NCBI GenBank assembly: GCA_002633005.1
Contig: NMRA01000053.1
Span: 64,001-124,000, forward strand
Length of the DNA stretch: 60,000 nt
Source of the DNA: Phoronis australis
Lineage: Eukaryota > Phoronida > Phoronidae
Reading direction: 5' to 3'
The notes beneath the pieces were generated by a model, which searched no databases, was not told the origin of the DNA, and saw only the letters and a program-made list of their open reading frames with translations. This document shows, one piece after another, positions 13,398-25,427 of this stretch. The position numbers were made by a program, and so were the translations under genes. The stretch's first letter is position 1. Every line of letters begins with the position of its first letter.

Positions 13398-14713
13398 ATT
13401 TTTATTCACCCACATATTTATTTGTGGTCGCATATTGCCGTCATCTCTGTCTGGCGTCCGCGGCTGTATCTCCTAAACCCCTTGCAGGATCTTATTGAAA
13501 TTTGGCAAGTCTGTTCCTATGGGGTTGACGACAGATGGCGACGAGTTTCGGACTGACCCGAATACCGCTGTGCCCCCTAGTGGCAATTTTAGTTTTTTAC
13601 GTTTACCTCTGTATTTTCAAGGCCCTTAACCAATTTTCGTGAAATTTGGCACATAGGCATCTATTAATAAGTTGACGCTATCCTTCAGTTTTCAGATGGA
13701 TTTGAGGCATTTTGCGCCATCTAGTGGCCATTTTTTCTATTTTCGAGTAGTTTTTTGGCGTCTGCCCCTCTAACAACCAAACCACTCGAAGGATGATTGT
13801 GAAAACTGGCATATATCTTCTTACTATGAAGAAAACAGTTGACGATGATTTTCTGACGACTTTGACTACTGTAGCGCCTCCTAGTGGCAGTTTTGTTTCT
13901 TTTTGCGCCCATGGCTGTATCTCCTAAGTGCTCTACAGGATCTTTATTAAATTAAGCAAATGTATTTATTTATATGAAGTTGACAACAGACGATGGCGAC
14001 TTTCAGACAGATCGGTCTACCGGTGTGCCCCCTAGTGGCAATTGTAGTTTTTTATGTTTACCTTCGTATCTTCAAAGCTCCTCAACGGATTTCCGTAAAA
14101 TTTAGCACATAGACATCTATTAGTGAGGTGACGCTAGCCATTGATCTTCGGATTGATTCAAGGTATTTTGCGCCACCTAGTGGCCATTTTTGTTGTTTTC
14201 GAGTCTGTTTTTTGGCGTCCCTCCCTCTGTCAACCAAACCACTCTAAGGATGATTGTGAAAGTTGGCATGTATGTTCTTTCTATGAAGGGGACGGTTGAC
14301 GAGTAATTTTCAATGACTTCGACTACTGTGGCGCATCCTAGTGGTGGTTTTGTTTTTTTTGCACCCATACTTTTATCTCTGCAGGATTTTTATTAAATTT
14401 AGCTTGTGTATTTATATAAAGTTAACAAGAGAAGACAGTAACTTTTAGACAGATCCCACAAACACTGTGCCCCCTAGTGGCAATTTCTTTTTTTTCATTT
14501 TCCTCTGTTTCTCTGAAGTTCCGCGATGAATTTTAATGAAATTTGGTAAATGGCTTTCTTTTAATGAAACGATGACATCTGTTGGTTTTCAGACGGATTC
14601 GACGTATTTTGCGCCATCTAATGGCCATTTTGATGATACAAATAAACAACTGTAAAAGCATACCATTTGCGATACATTCGTGGGCGCATTTCAACGTTCC
14701 GCGTTGCTCTTGT
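13398..14713 (+). mobile_element. E element copy 1: modular non-autonomous repeat with CTCF-like cores
   Basis: It starts with TTATTCACCCACATATTTAT and a TTGCCGTCATCTCTGTCTGG block and ends with GTGGGCGCATTTCAACG-CGCGTTGCTCTTGT. Between the ends, CTAGTGG or CTAATGG occurs at 13577, 13721, 13881, 14032, 14177, 14338, 14474 and 14628, spaced 136-161 bp. Three modules make a higher-order unit of about 455 bp, as shown by near-identical text around 13721-14040 and 14177-14480. No protein is encoded: a 172-codon frame at 14582 runs off the 3' end. The superfamily is not identified. Confidence 0.8.
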
Positions 14714-15686
14714 CAGTATTTACGCACCCTCTGCTTGCCTAGGCATCCACCCGTTCAAGAATTTTCAATTGAGTACCCACTGCACGGACAAGCGCCCATC
14801 TCATCCACAACCTGGTCCAAATTGTGCAGTTGGGTTAGTTTTCAGTCTCGTCATTGTGATGGTTGGCAGTTGGGATTGTCATCAGGGATATTGCATTCCG
14901 TTAGCATCTTCTACAGTGCTTTAAAAATGGTTGTATTGTTAAAGACACCAACAGTTAAAACTACTGTTTTAACACCAAAAATCTCAGCATTTTTTACTTC
15001 GGGAGTGGCAGTCATGCTGAGGTCTTGTGATGTTTTGTCCTACTTTTTCCACGCACGGCATGTACTCAGTGGTATGGGAGCAAACTCAATACGTTATTGA
15101 AACAGCGTATACGATGCCTCGCAAAAGTCTAACTGCAAAAAAAGAGGGAGCTTGCGCTTAGGTTTATCTTGTTTGCAACCTTGGGTTTTGGATGTCAATT
15201 TGAAGGTCATAGATGGCTGGTGTATGGGTAAGTGTTACTGTCAATGTCTTGAAATTTACGATTAAAATGCTCATCTCTATGTTAAGCACTGGCCTCTTGA
15301 TTGCTATGGCTCAGTTTCACTGCTCTGAGCATTAACCAAAATATTTACAGTAAGTTGTATTTGCTACCTCTACTTGTCTGCAGTAACATAACTGGCTGAT
15401 CATCCAGACTTTGAAAAGACTGGCAATTCTAAATAATGACAGGTTTGGCCAAGTGAAAATGATGGCCAACTTCCCGATCAACTAATCAAAAATTAATTAA
15501 CAGTAAGATATTGACAATCTAATGAATAATTTTATTGAAATTTACCGTTAGCTACATTTTTGATAAATATCCACTCATAAATCATTACTGTCAAGTGTTA
15601 CTTGAAATAAGTGTTGAAACTAGTGATAATTAGGAGGGGTGGATGAAACAGCTGTAGAATTCAGTACTCCCATTTTTTAAAATCCA

Positions 15687-17460
15687 TTTTTATGCGCCCA
15701 CATATTTATATACGGGTGCATATTGCCGTCATCTCTGTTTGGGTGTCCGGCATCCGCGGCTGTATCTCCTAAACCCCTTGCAGGATCTTATTGAAATTTG
15801 GCATTTTGCGCTATCTAGTGGCCATTTTTACTATTTTCGAGTCCGTTTTTGGCGTCCGCCCCTCTGTCAACCAAACCACTCTAAGGATGATTGCAAAAAT
15901 TTGCATGTATGTTCTTACTATGAAGCCACTACTGTGGCGCCTCCTAGTGGCAGTTTTGTTTGTTTTTGCACCCATGGCTGTATCTCCTAAACGCTCCACA
16001 AGATCTTTATTGAATGTAGGAAATGTATTTATATGAAGGTGACAACAGACGATGACGACTTTCGGACAGATCAGATTACAGGTGTGCCCCCTAGTGGTAA
16101 TTTTATTTTTTACCGTAAATGTTCGGGTTAACGCCCATGTTCACTTAACAGCCCATCCCCTACTTTAGGTGGATTTTCGATTTAATCGCCCACTGCTCGG
16201 TTAACCTCCCTCTGCGATTTTTGAAGATTTCCAGTTAAGCGCCCACCTCTCGGTTAAGCACCCATCTCCGACTTTTGAAGATTGATGATTACATGCCCAG
16301 TGCTAAGGAAACCCATTTTTAGATAAAAATTTGTGATAATAAAGAGTGCAATGACAGCGTCAGAGACGGTGGTTTGGCAACGTGTATAATAATACAAGTA
16401 ACAAAGTATTGTCCCGAGTCATGGATTTACTTCTAAATGTAATACCTCGAATGCTTTGTCACTTTATTTTCTTCTCATGCTCACAAATTTAAATTTAAGA
16501 ACCACGCCCGCATCTATACCACCATTTTCAGCCACGCTGTCTGCCGCACTGAGTTTCCAAATGCAGTGCACTAGATAAAACATATGTTTGAAATAATCAG
16601 GCCAGAGAAATGCCGTGACTGGTTTTGAAAATTGGCTTGTATGTTCTTACTATGAAGAGGACGGTTGGCGATGATTTTCGGACGACTTCGACTACTATGG
16701 CGCCTCCTAGTAGCAGTTATGTTTGTTTTGCGCCCATGGCTGTATCTCCTAAACGCTCTACAGGATCTTTATTAAATGTAGCAAATGTGTTTATATGAAG
16801 TTAACAATATAAGATGATAATTTCATTTTTTCTGTTTTCCTCTGTTTCTCTGAAGTTCCTCTATGAATTTTCATGAAATTTGTAAAATAGCTTTGTTTTA
16901 AAGAAACGGTGACATTTTCCGGTTTTCAGATAGATTCGACATATTTTGCGCCATCAGGTGGCCTTTTTTACCGTTTTTACTCCGTTTTTGCCGTCCGCCC
17001 TCTGTCAACCTAACTGTTCTTAGGATGATTGTGAAAATTGTGTTATATATTGTTAGTGTGAAGAGGACAGTTGACAATGATTTTCCGGCTTCAATTACTG
17101 TGGTGCCTTCTCGTGGCATTTTTTGTGCCCTTAACTGTATGTCCTAAGCCCTCTGCAGAATGTTTATTAAATTTAACAAGTGTATTTATGTGACATTGAC
17201 AACGGAAGACAACAACTTTCAGACGGATCCAATGAACCTTTGTCCCCTAGCAGCCATTTCATTTTTTCCGTTTTGATAGTTTTGTGACGGATTTTCATGA
17301 AATGTGGTAAATAGCTTTCTTTTAAAAACGGTGAATTTTTCCAGTTTTTTGATGGATTCGAAATATTTTGCTCTATCTAATGGCCATTTTTATGATACAA
17401 ATAACACTAGAAGCACACCATTTGGAGTGCATTGGTGGGCTCATGTCAACGCTGCTTTGT
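15687..17460 (+). mobile_element. E element copy 2, with nested A-family fragment
   Basis: The left end (TTTTTATGCGCCCACATATT, then a hairpin-like GGGTGCATATTGCCGTCATC) and the right end (CATTGGTGGGCTCATGTCAA, then CGCTGCTTTGT) match the other E copies. CTAGTGG cores lie at 15815, 15944 and 16091. Further decayed modules follow the nested insertion (for example CTCCTAGTAGCAG near 16702 and CATCAGGTGGCC near 16953). Confidence 0.8.
16113..16615 (+). repeat. A-family fragment inserted in E copy 2
   Basis: TACCGTAAATGTTCGGGTTA followed by ACGCCCATG is the A terminus. The following GCCCACTGCTCGGTTAAC and TTCCAGTTAAGCGCCCACCT blocks match 57170-57362 on the opposite strand. E text resumes at about 16615. 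The right TIR was not found, so the insert is truncated. Confidence 0.65.
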
Positions 17461-18569
17461 TTAAAATGGTGTTCAATGTCTTGCTCTTTTGAGAACTTAG
17501 GATTTCATCATTGGACAGGCTTCCTAAACATTTCCTGTGCATTCTTTTGAAATATTGGTTACAAATGAAATTTATTGGGTTGTCTGTCTTTCTTGTTGCA
17601 TTTCTAGGAAAGGTTTTAAGTGGTGGATCCATTTCTCAACCCATTTTCTTAATGTCTTTTTAAATAAAGTAACAAGATCTTCACTGATTAATACTGTGAG
17701 TTTCCTGGATAATGTTGACACCTCAGGAAGTGCCAGTATAATTTGGTGTGTCAGAAATTGTCAAACTATTGTAAAAGGGATCAGATAATCATTGCATCTT
17801 TTGATTTTAACCACCTTCTTTCCCATTTTGGTTGTGACTGGGTTCCTCCATAACAGATGGTTTTTTGATTTCTGCCAGCTTCTCAGCACAACAAGTGTTT
17901 AGCTTGTGTGACATTGGAGCCATTAACTCTTGAGTGGGAGAGATTAACCCCTTTGATGGGCTGTTGTGTTTATAAACACTGCCAGGCAATGACTTGCTCC
18001 CCGCTAATTCTTGGTTACATGTTGCAACTCTCTTGATAGTTGCCAGGTTCATTCGTCCCAGACTGGAGAAAGTGTAGTTTTGTGCAAGTCAACTGATCTC
18101 CAGTTGTTGGGAGCGGAAGGAGTACTAAACCTGACATAATTTAATTAACCAAGGTTGCTGTGGTTGTGTTGTTTTTTGCCAAACATTGTTTGCAATCCAC
18201 TTCAGTGTCAAGTGGGGTCGGAACTAGTGGTTCACACCAGCAGACTAGTTTCTGGTAAAGTTGATGTGATCACTGGTCAAGTAGTTTGTTCTTCAGTAGT
18301 GGAGTCATGCTGTTTGGGATATGGACGCTGATTGTGCTTGAGGCTTTGATGAGATATTTTTCAGTTTTTTTGAAGAAGGGTGTTTTGCCAGAACAGTTGA
18401 GATGTTCTACCACTCTTGGATACCACTCCCGGATAACGTATTGTTGAGGATTTTCTTTCACACTTTGTGAGGATTTGTGTTATCTGTTATGATTCTTAGC
18501 TGCTCTTGAGACAAATTCAACTGTTCATCCAATCAAACTTTGTAAAGATTTGAGTGATATTGTGAAGCT
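17461..18569. other. Intergenic DNA, no gene recognised
   Basis: Short open frames only. No shared repeat or exon was recognised. Confidence 0.35.
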
Positions 18570-18795
18570 ATGATTGTGGGGAAGATGAAAAGAGATGGGT
18601 TAAAATTTTGTACGGTCAACAGCCGCAGTGCCAAGATATTTGCGCTAATTATGAAGAGAAAGTGGAAAAATACTGTTAAGAAACAAAAGGCAGTAAACGT
18701 GTGCGAAGAACGGCATTCAGTCATTGAAGGATTTATTGATTTTGAAGGCAGGTGCTCTTCCATTGACCAGTTTCCCGGTCTTGGTCCCCTCTTCT
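18570..18795 (+). CDS. Candidate first coding exon of the ADAR2-like gene
   Basis: An ATG at 18570, preceded by an in-frame TGA at 18555, opens a frame of 75 codons plus one base that reaches a strong donor (CTTCT|GTAAGT, intron from 18796). The phase-1 end exactly fits the phase-1 acceptor of the ADAR exon at 26738. The predicted peptide has a basic cluster (MKRKWKNTVKKQK) and a tail rich in Gly, Pro and Phe. Joined to the eight downstream exons it would give 737 residues, close to remembered lengths of human ADARB1 (up to 741) and ADARB2 (739). No clear sequence homology was seen, so this rests on phase, splice signal, length and position only. Transcript data would decide. Confidence 0.35.
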
Positions 18796-21659
18796 GTAAG
18801 TATTTTTTTGTGTCACACATCCTATTAATGAGAAGTGAAGATGTAATTTAACAAAAATTAGAGAAGTTGTCTTTTTTTTCTATGGTACTTGTTCAGCCAT
18901 CTTCATTTTTTTGCTAGTAGTTCAGCTGATAATGGTTACTAGTTGGAGAAATGGGTATGTGTCATGGTGTCTAGTGGCAAATACAGTATCAACGTCCATG
19001 GGTCGAATGGGCTTCAGAGGGTTGGCAGAAGCCTAAGAATGGAAAATATTGCAAGGGGTCAACTGGGGACTACAATCCCTGGAAATTCTGTGTTTTTTTT
19101 CCTAATCGGTTATGTTTAAACACATCATTGAGCTTGTTGAGTTCTTAGAAATTTAGGTTGACATATCAGTTTATAGACCCCCAGCCTGCCTGGCTCCTTC
19201 CCTGCCTCCCTCCTCCTCTGTCATTCCCTCTGTATCTCTTGCTCCCTGTCTTTCTTAGCCTCCTATGGAAGGTACTTGTCATTTGGTGAACACAATTCAG
19301 ATCAGTAAATCTAATTTGTGGTTTTATGAGTAGCATTCCTTGAGACTGTTCTGTAACTGGATTAGTCATGACCATTTTCTCCTCTGTTGTTCCTCTGGCT
19401 TTTGTGGTCAAAAAGAAAACAGATAGTTCTGGTCTGCGCTCCACCTCATTTTAACATTTGCACCCCACTACTTTACCTGCATCGAAGGTCTTAAAAATTT
19501 TTTCAAGAGCCATTCTGATGCATTCAAGCAAGGTTTTAAACACTGGCTTGCTTAAAAGTAGCTACAGTCAACTCATGATTGACCGTTGATGACTCGTCTC
19601 GTTTGCGTGAGTGGCCTCCGCACCACTTTTCCTCATCTAGGGTAGTTTGCAAATTGAAACTGCAAAATGGCTCACAACCACATCAATCTTCAAAAAGGTG
19701 ATCAGAATCAAGTAACGTTATATTTTAGTGTCCTTTTTTTCTCGTTGAATTCTTCCAGACCTATGACCTTGGGCAATATATATTGAAATAGCATTAATAT
19801 GTTTAAAACTAGAATTATATGTCATCAGGGTAATGGTCATGTGCCTTCGTCAGAGCACCTTCTGTGACATGTGGCTTTACAAACACAGTGAGGTAGTCAA
19901 GGCGATGACCAAGGGATGTTGCTTTAGTGGTTCTTTCCATTGTCAATTATGAAATTTATCACATTGCTGAGGGAGCCTCAAATTACTGCAGTGAAATACA
20001 GTAAAGATTCCAAAACTAAAACTAATGGGTGAGAATTTGTCCTTTCCTGTGAATTAGCCATGTTTAAGTAGAGTTTCCATTCTCTCTTGGTAGTATTTCC
20101 TGTTTCATGTATCAATCTCAATGTCTGCTAAACTCTCCATTTTACAGGATGCTCAGTCTCAGTGGTAACTGTCAGACTTCTCTGTTTATTGAAATGCAAC
20201 TCTCTGTTGGTTTTGTTAAAGCAGCCGCCATATTTAATTTCATTTAGTCTTTATGTTGTGCTTGAAAAAAAAATGGGAGATAGTTTACTGTATCCTAAGG
20301 CCACATGACTCCTACGCCATGTTGGGCTCAGGGTTTTTGATGTGCATTTTACTCTTGGTTATTTGATGGGCTGTTACACTAACGCTAACCCTGTCCTATG
20401 GCTAACTCTGTCATCATATGAGTGGTGAAAACACTGACATTTTACTTAATCAGTTTGCCAGCAGTTAATTAGTTTCTTCACCACCCAAATCGCTTTTAAA
20501 TCAAAAATTGATGTCAAAAGTTGAATGCCATAAATCGAGTAATGCGGGAGATAAACACATTTGTGTCCTTTGGAGTAAGCAGTCTAGCTACAAAAGTGGT
20601 TGTGGAAGTGTTGATTTGGAGTAGGTAACTCATAACAACCAGCAAAGCACCTGCGAAAGTGGCACCTGCAGCCATTCATATTGCTAGTGTTTTCACTTCT
20701 TGTGTAAGAGTGTAACGGCCAGTTTGTAATTGAAGCTCTCAGATTGTTAGTTCATATTGAGGACTGATGAGCGAATCATCAGTCACCTTTGCGTTAAAAT
20801 CAATACACTCTTCTTTGGTGTGTTTTACAGTTTTCTAAAACAGGAGGTGGGTGACTATTTTGGGAGTTTTGACACGAGAATGTTGGTAAAATTTGATCTG
20901 TTTCCAGCTTCCTCGATTTGTGTTATCACGTTAAACTTAATGTATGCTTCTTTTTCAGCATCAGAGATCTGTAAAGCTGTCCTTATCATTAAAAGTGTTC
21001 ACTCAAAGATGAACATAATTGCTAAAACTATGGAAAGAATAGAGAGAAATAATCCCAAATGAAACAAGTATTGCTGTTACTATTTCATTATATTTAAAAG
21101 TTAAAAGTGCCACTCAATTGAAATTGAAAGTTATCAGTGATTTTTTGATACATAACAAGACATGATATCAAAAACTAAAATTAGTGGCAGCATAAATATT
21201 AAAGAATAAAAAGTAGAATTTGCATAAAATGTTACCAACAACTAGAACATGTACGAGAATGAAAATAGAAATGTAAACGGATAAGTTTAAAACTACCATA
21301 AACGTAATTTAGTATAACAAACCACTGGTGCCGGTTACCCGAATAATGGGGGCTTCATCTTCGAATTATTTTTACTGACGCAGGTACGTGTATGGACTCT
21401 TCTGTACGGATTCATTAGTAGTGTTAGTATTTTTTAAAATTAAAATCTTAAGTACTTGTTTTTGAGTAATGCCTTTGCGGTAACTTGATTGACGACTGGC
21501 TTATGTCAGCCTACCTCCGCCGAGCGAACAAAATAAAACGGCCGCAGAACCTTACGATGAAAATGTCATTGAATCACGGAGTCTCGAATATAAACATCCC
21601 AAACACAAAAAACACCTGACTTAGTTTTTCAAACTTTAATTACAAATAATTTAAAACTG
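18796..21659. other. Non-coding DNA, possibly first intron of the ADAR2-like gene
   Basis: No exon was recognised. A pyrimidine-rich tract lies at about 19178-19262. A 101-codon frame at 20757-21062 shows no domain and ordinary AT-rich composition, and is taken as chance. Confidence 0.35.
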
Positions 21660-22199
21660 CTCTCTAACTCAGAACTTGGCAACTGACACGTGACTCTGCT
21701 GTGACCTATGCAGCACGAGAAGCTTGCATGCGCGCTCTTTGCACTGTCACCACGTCAGTGAGGATAGTTGCAATCCAAGTGGAGCATAGTCTCTGGTCGT
21801 CTGCGCTCTACAGGTACAGCTCTAACAAGATCGCAGAACGGCACAGGCTATTACTCAGCAATTTTGTAAATCTAACTGAAACGATTAATCTGAGGGCAAC
21901 AGAACCTTTATTGGGATCATCCGCTGTTATGACATTTTTACCGTCATTTGGCAACGTGGCGATAAAGCTTGGAAAAGTGCTACGCGTTCCAGCTACGTGT
22001 GAGGACTGGGATCATGAAGTAAGATTAACCGCCCCCCCCCAGTTGTCTGTCATAATAAGCGCCCATGTTCGGTTAACCACCCACCCGTGATTTCTTGAAA
22101 TTTCACGCTTAAGCTCCCATGCCTGGTTAACCACCTGCTCCCTGATTTTTTGGGTTTGCCAATTTAACTACCCAGGGTGTTAACCCGAACGTTTACAGT
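21660..22199 (+). mobile_element. A-family TIR element, right-hand half
   Basis: The end GGGTGTTAACCCGAACGTTT followed by ACAGTA is the A right terminus. The interior (CTGAGGGCAACAGAACC, GGGATCATCCGCTGTTATGA, then CATTTTT) is the reverse complement of 55950-56110 in the intact A element. Blocks such as GCGCCCATGTTCGGTTAACC recur. The left end could not be placed. A 129-codon frame at 21701 lies within this repeat and is not considered a gene. Confidence 0.7.
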
Positions 22200-23529
22200 A
22201 AGTAATATCGTAAAAGGCACCATAGCTAAAACAGATTAAATTAAAATATACCATTTAAGTATCACTAAGTGGCTAAGTTTTTTTCCTGGACTTTTGAATC
22301 ATTTTGGATGTTCAATTGCACTGCAGTTGGTTTCAAAGGAAGGGACCAGAATATGAAAAATACCTTTTACCTGACTTTGATTTATCTATGAATCTGTGAC
22401 ACAATGAATTTATTAGTTAGCTGACCTTGTATGATAAGAAGATGACTATAGCTGAAAAGGGACTTTCAGATAATCTGGGGCTTTACTGTATATGCTATGT
22501 TGTTCTAGGCTGAGTATTTTGAATCTTACATGAAATTTAGCTGGTAGCAAGTGCAGTTGTTTAAGGTATTCTGTACCACGGCTATAGTTTCCTAAGACAG
22601 AAGGTGGTCCTAATGTTTTTCTCTTCAAAGTGGTCATAATTGTTTTGTTTTTTCTTTGTTTTTTGTTACTGAATTCTGTAAACTTTTGTGGGTCACGGTC
22701 GGATTTGCAAAACTGGTCTTGATAGATTATTCAAATCTTCAACTTATGTGAAGATCCTGGATGTGCAATCCAGTGAGATGTCTTGTTTCTCTTGAATTTT
22801 TTCCAAGTGACATTTGGTAGTGTGTTGTGGTAACTTGTGGGTTTTTTATGTGTCTAGAATTCCAGACGTTGGAACATGTTTTCCTGTGGCCAGGAGTGGT
22901 GTTTTCATGATATATTTATTGTTTCTTTACACATTCCATCCCCTTGGAACTTGGTTTCTATTGGAGTGTGACTGTGTTTAGAAACAGAAGCCTGTCTGTG
23001 GGGGATTATTGTTTCCTGCTATTAAAATAAGTGCTGTTTAAACTGCCTCTAAATTAGGGTGATACCTTTTTCTTTTATGCCATTGGTAGGAATGGGGTTC
23101 TCCTGGGCAAAAATCCAGATATTGCTCCATGTTTTACTATTGAATTTTGCTTTCAGCAAATTCACAAAAAGAACTATTGCACGGTTACATACTGTTTTCA
23201 CCTGCAGCAATATCATTTTTCAACAAAAGAATAAAAATAGGCTCTAGCAGCTGGCCTTTATCCAGGATTTCGAAAATAGGGTGTCCAAAATGGGTCCCAA
23301 TATCCCAGGGCATCCATGATTCCGACGCGTAACCCCCACCCCCAGCAATCCCCAAAACACACAAGATTTTTTTATAAAAAATGCATAGACCAAGGTTTTT
23401 ACATCTAAGTTTACAAAACAGCCTTCTGTAGTGAGCATTTTTACTAAAAAAATGTAGACCAAGACTTTTACAATGCTATCAACCAAGTGTGAGCATAGCA
23501 TCATTGTATATAATTTGTATATACATTGG

Positions 23530-24687
23530 TATGCGCCCACATATTTATATGTGGACGCATTATGCCGTCATCTCTGTCCGTCCGTCCGTCCGGGCGGCGT
23601 CCGTCCGGCGTCCGCTGCTCTATCTCCAAANNNNNNNNNNNNNNNNNNNNNNNNNNNNNNNNNNNNNNNNNNNNNNNNNNNNNNNNNNNNNNNNNNNNNN
23701 NNNNNNNNNNNNNNNNNNNNNNNNNNNNNNNNNNNNNNNNNNNNNNNNNNNNNNNNNNNNNNNNNNNNNNNNNNNNNNNNNNNNNNNNNNNNNNNNNNNN
23801 NNNNNNNNNNNNNNNNNNNNNNNNNNNNNNNNNNNNNNNNNNNNNNNNNNNNNNNNNNNNNNNNNNNNNNNNNNNNNNNNNNNNNNNNNNNNNNNNNNNN
23901 NNNNNNNNNNNNNNNNNNNNNNNNNNNNNNNNNNNNNNNNNNNNNNNNNNNNNNNNNNNNNNNNNNNNNNNNNNNNNNNNNNNNNNNNNNNNNNNNNNNN
24001 NNNNNNNNNNNNNNNNNNNNNNNNNNNNNNNNNNNNNNNNNNNNNNNNNNNNNNNNNNNNNNNNNNNNNNNNNNNNNNNNNNNNNNNNNNNNNNNNNNNN
24101 NNNNNNNNNNNNNNNNNNNNNNNNNNNNNNNNNNNNNNNNNNNNNNNNNNNNNNNNNNNNNNNNNNNNNNNNNNNNNNNNNNNNNNNNNNNNNNNNNNNN
24201 NNNNNNNNNNNNNNNNNNNNNNNNNNNNNNNNNNNNNNNNNNNNNNNNNNNNNNNNNNNNNNNNNNNNNNNNNNNNNNNNNNNNNNNNNNNNNNNNNNNN
24301 NNNNNNNNNNNNNNNNNNNNNNNNNNNNNNNNNNNNNNNNNNNNNNNNNNNNNNNNNNNNNNNNNNNNNNNNNNNNNNNNNNNNNNNNNNNNNNNNNNNN
24401 NNNNNNNNNNNNNNNNNNNNNNNNNNNNNNNNNNNNGTATGTTGGTAAATTTGTTTTTAATTCTATGTTTCTGTGGTGCTTTAAGCAACTGGTGTATAGG
24501 ATGTGCTTGTATTATGAAGATTACTCACATTTTGCCCCTAGCCTATTGAGGAGACAATGACCATGCCTTTCCATTTTGCAAAGTATGCCCTCTACTGGCC
24601 ACTTTATGGTACCAATAAACAACCCTAGAAGGATACCGTATGCGGTGCAATTGTGGGCGCATTTCAACGCTCCGCGTTGCTCTTGTA
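23530..24687 (+). mobile_element. E element copy 3, nested in C copy 2, contains assembly gap
   Basis: The left end TATGCGCCCACATATTTATA continues into TGTGGACGCAT and the GCCGTCATCTCTGTCCGTCC block. The right end has GCCCTCTACTGGCCACTTTA, TGTGGGCGCATTTCAACG and CGCGTTGCTCTTGTA. A TTGTATA string at both borders may be part of the target duplication. The interior is largely the gap. Confidence 0.8.
23631..24436. other. Assembly gap (N run)
   Basis: 806 undetermined bases. The flanking text shows the gap is the tandem-module interior of E copy 3, so collapsed tandem repeats probably caused it. Confidence 0.99.
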
Positions 24688-25107
24688 TATTTCTTCCTGC
24701 TTTGAAAAAAGAGCCACCACTGTGAGTCTTCATAGGCTTCCTTATAACCATTACAATGTGTGTGTCCAAACTTGAAAGGTTCCTAATGATAGTGGGCTTC
24801 CAAATAATACAGCCAGGGCGTCCATATTAGTGCTAGGGTGTCCATTTGGACACCGGACACCCAGGACCTACGCTGCATAAAGGCCTGTCTAGCAGTTGTC
24901 TTCAAAAACAGAAACTGCTTAGACTTTTCAAATGGCTCAAGATTTTTTTCGAACATAACTCAAGATTTTCAACCATGCCTTAGAATTTGTCATACATGAT
25001 GCAATACCATATGTAGCATGCATGTTGGCAGACGCTGAATGATGCAAAGTCAATTGCCTTTTCTACCAAATTTTGAGCATACAATAAGCAATTTTTCAAC
25101 ACATCAC

Positions 25108-25230
25108 ATTTTTATGCACCCACATATACATGATGTGAGTGCATATTGCCATCATCTCTGTCTGGGCATCTGGTGTCCGTTGTTTATCTCCTGAATGAGA
25201 TTTGGCAGATGATGAGTTTCGGACCGTGCA
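25108..25230 (+). repeat. E element copy 4, truncated left end
   Basis: TTTTTATGCACCCACATATA, the inverse-like TGTGAGTGCATATTGCC, then CATCATCTCTGTCTGGGC and a short body ending near GATGAGTTTCGGACC match E left ends. The remainder is absent. Confidence 0.65.
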
Positions 25231-25427
25231 TGATATTTGAGAAATTTTGCACATGTTTTGCAGTCCAAAACGTGCTGTACTGTCATATTTTATTTCAGAG
25301 TTTCCCCTGTGTGTAAACTTCTGGACGGCCTGCCACGTTCCTTTTTGGCCCCGCCACTCATAAATCATACTCAAATTGACCGCCACACACCTAATCGTGA
25401 CGGGGAAACTTCACCGCCACGCAAAAA

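Larger units (their letters stand above)
23251..24887 (+). mobile_element. hAT-type MITE C copy 2, interrupted by E insertion
   Basis: The element starts with CTGGCCTTTATCCAGGATTT and ends with GCTGCATAAAGGCCTG. It is flanked by a perfect 8-bp direct repeat TCTAGCAG (23243-23250 and 24888-24895), which is the target-site duplication size of hAT transposons. Its two halves align with the uninterrupted copy at 29041-29533. An E element (about 23530-24687) sits in the middle, at the position corresponding to CATATTTGTATATTTCTTC of the intact copy. Confidence 0.85.

Noticed and set aside
14582-15100. 172-codon open frame
   Set aside because: It starts in E copy 1 and runs into unrelated flanking DNA, with no domain or splice context.
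21701-22090. 129-codon open frame
   Set aside because: It lies in an A-family repeat and includes the CGCCCA subrepeats; not a protein.
23473-24560. Long open frames of 300-360 codons
   Set aside because: They exist only because they cross the N gap.
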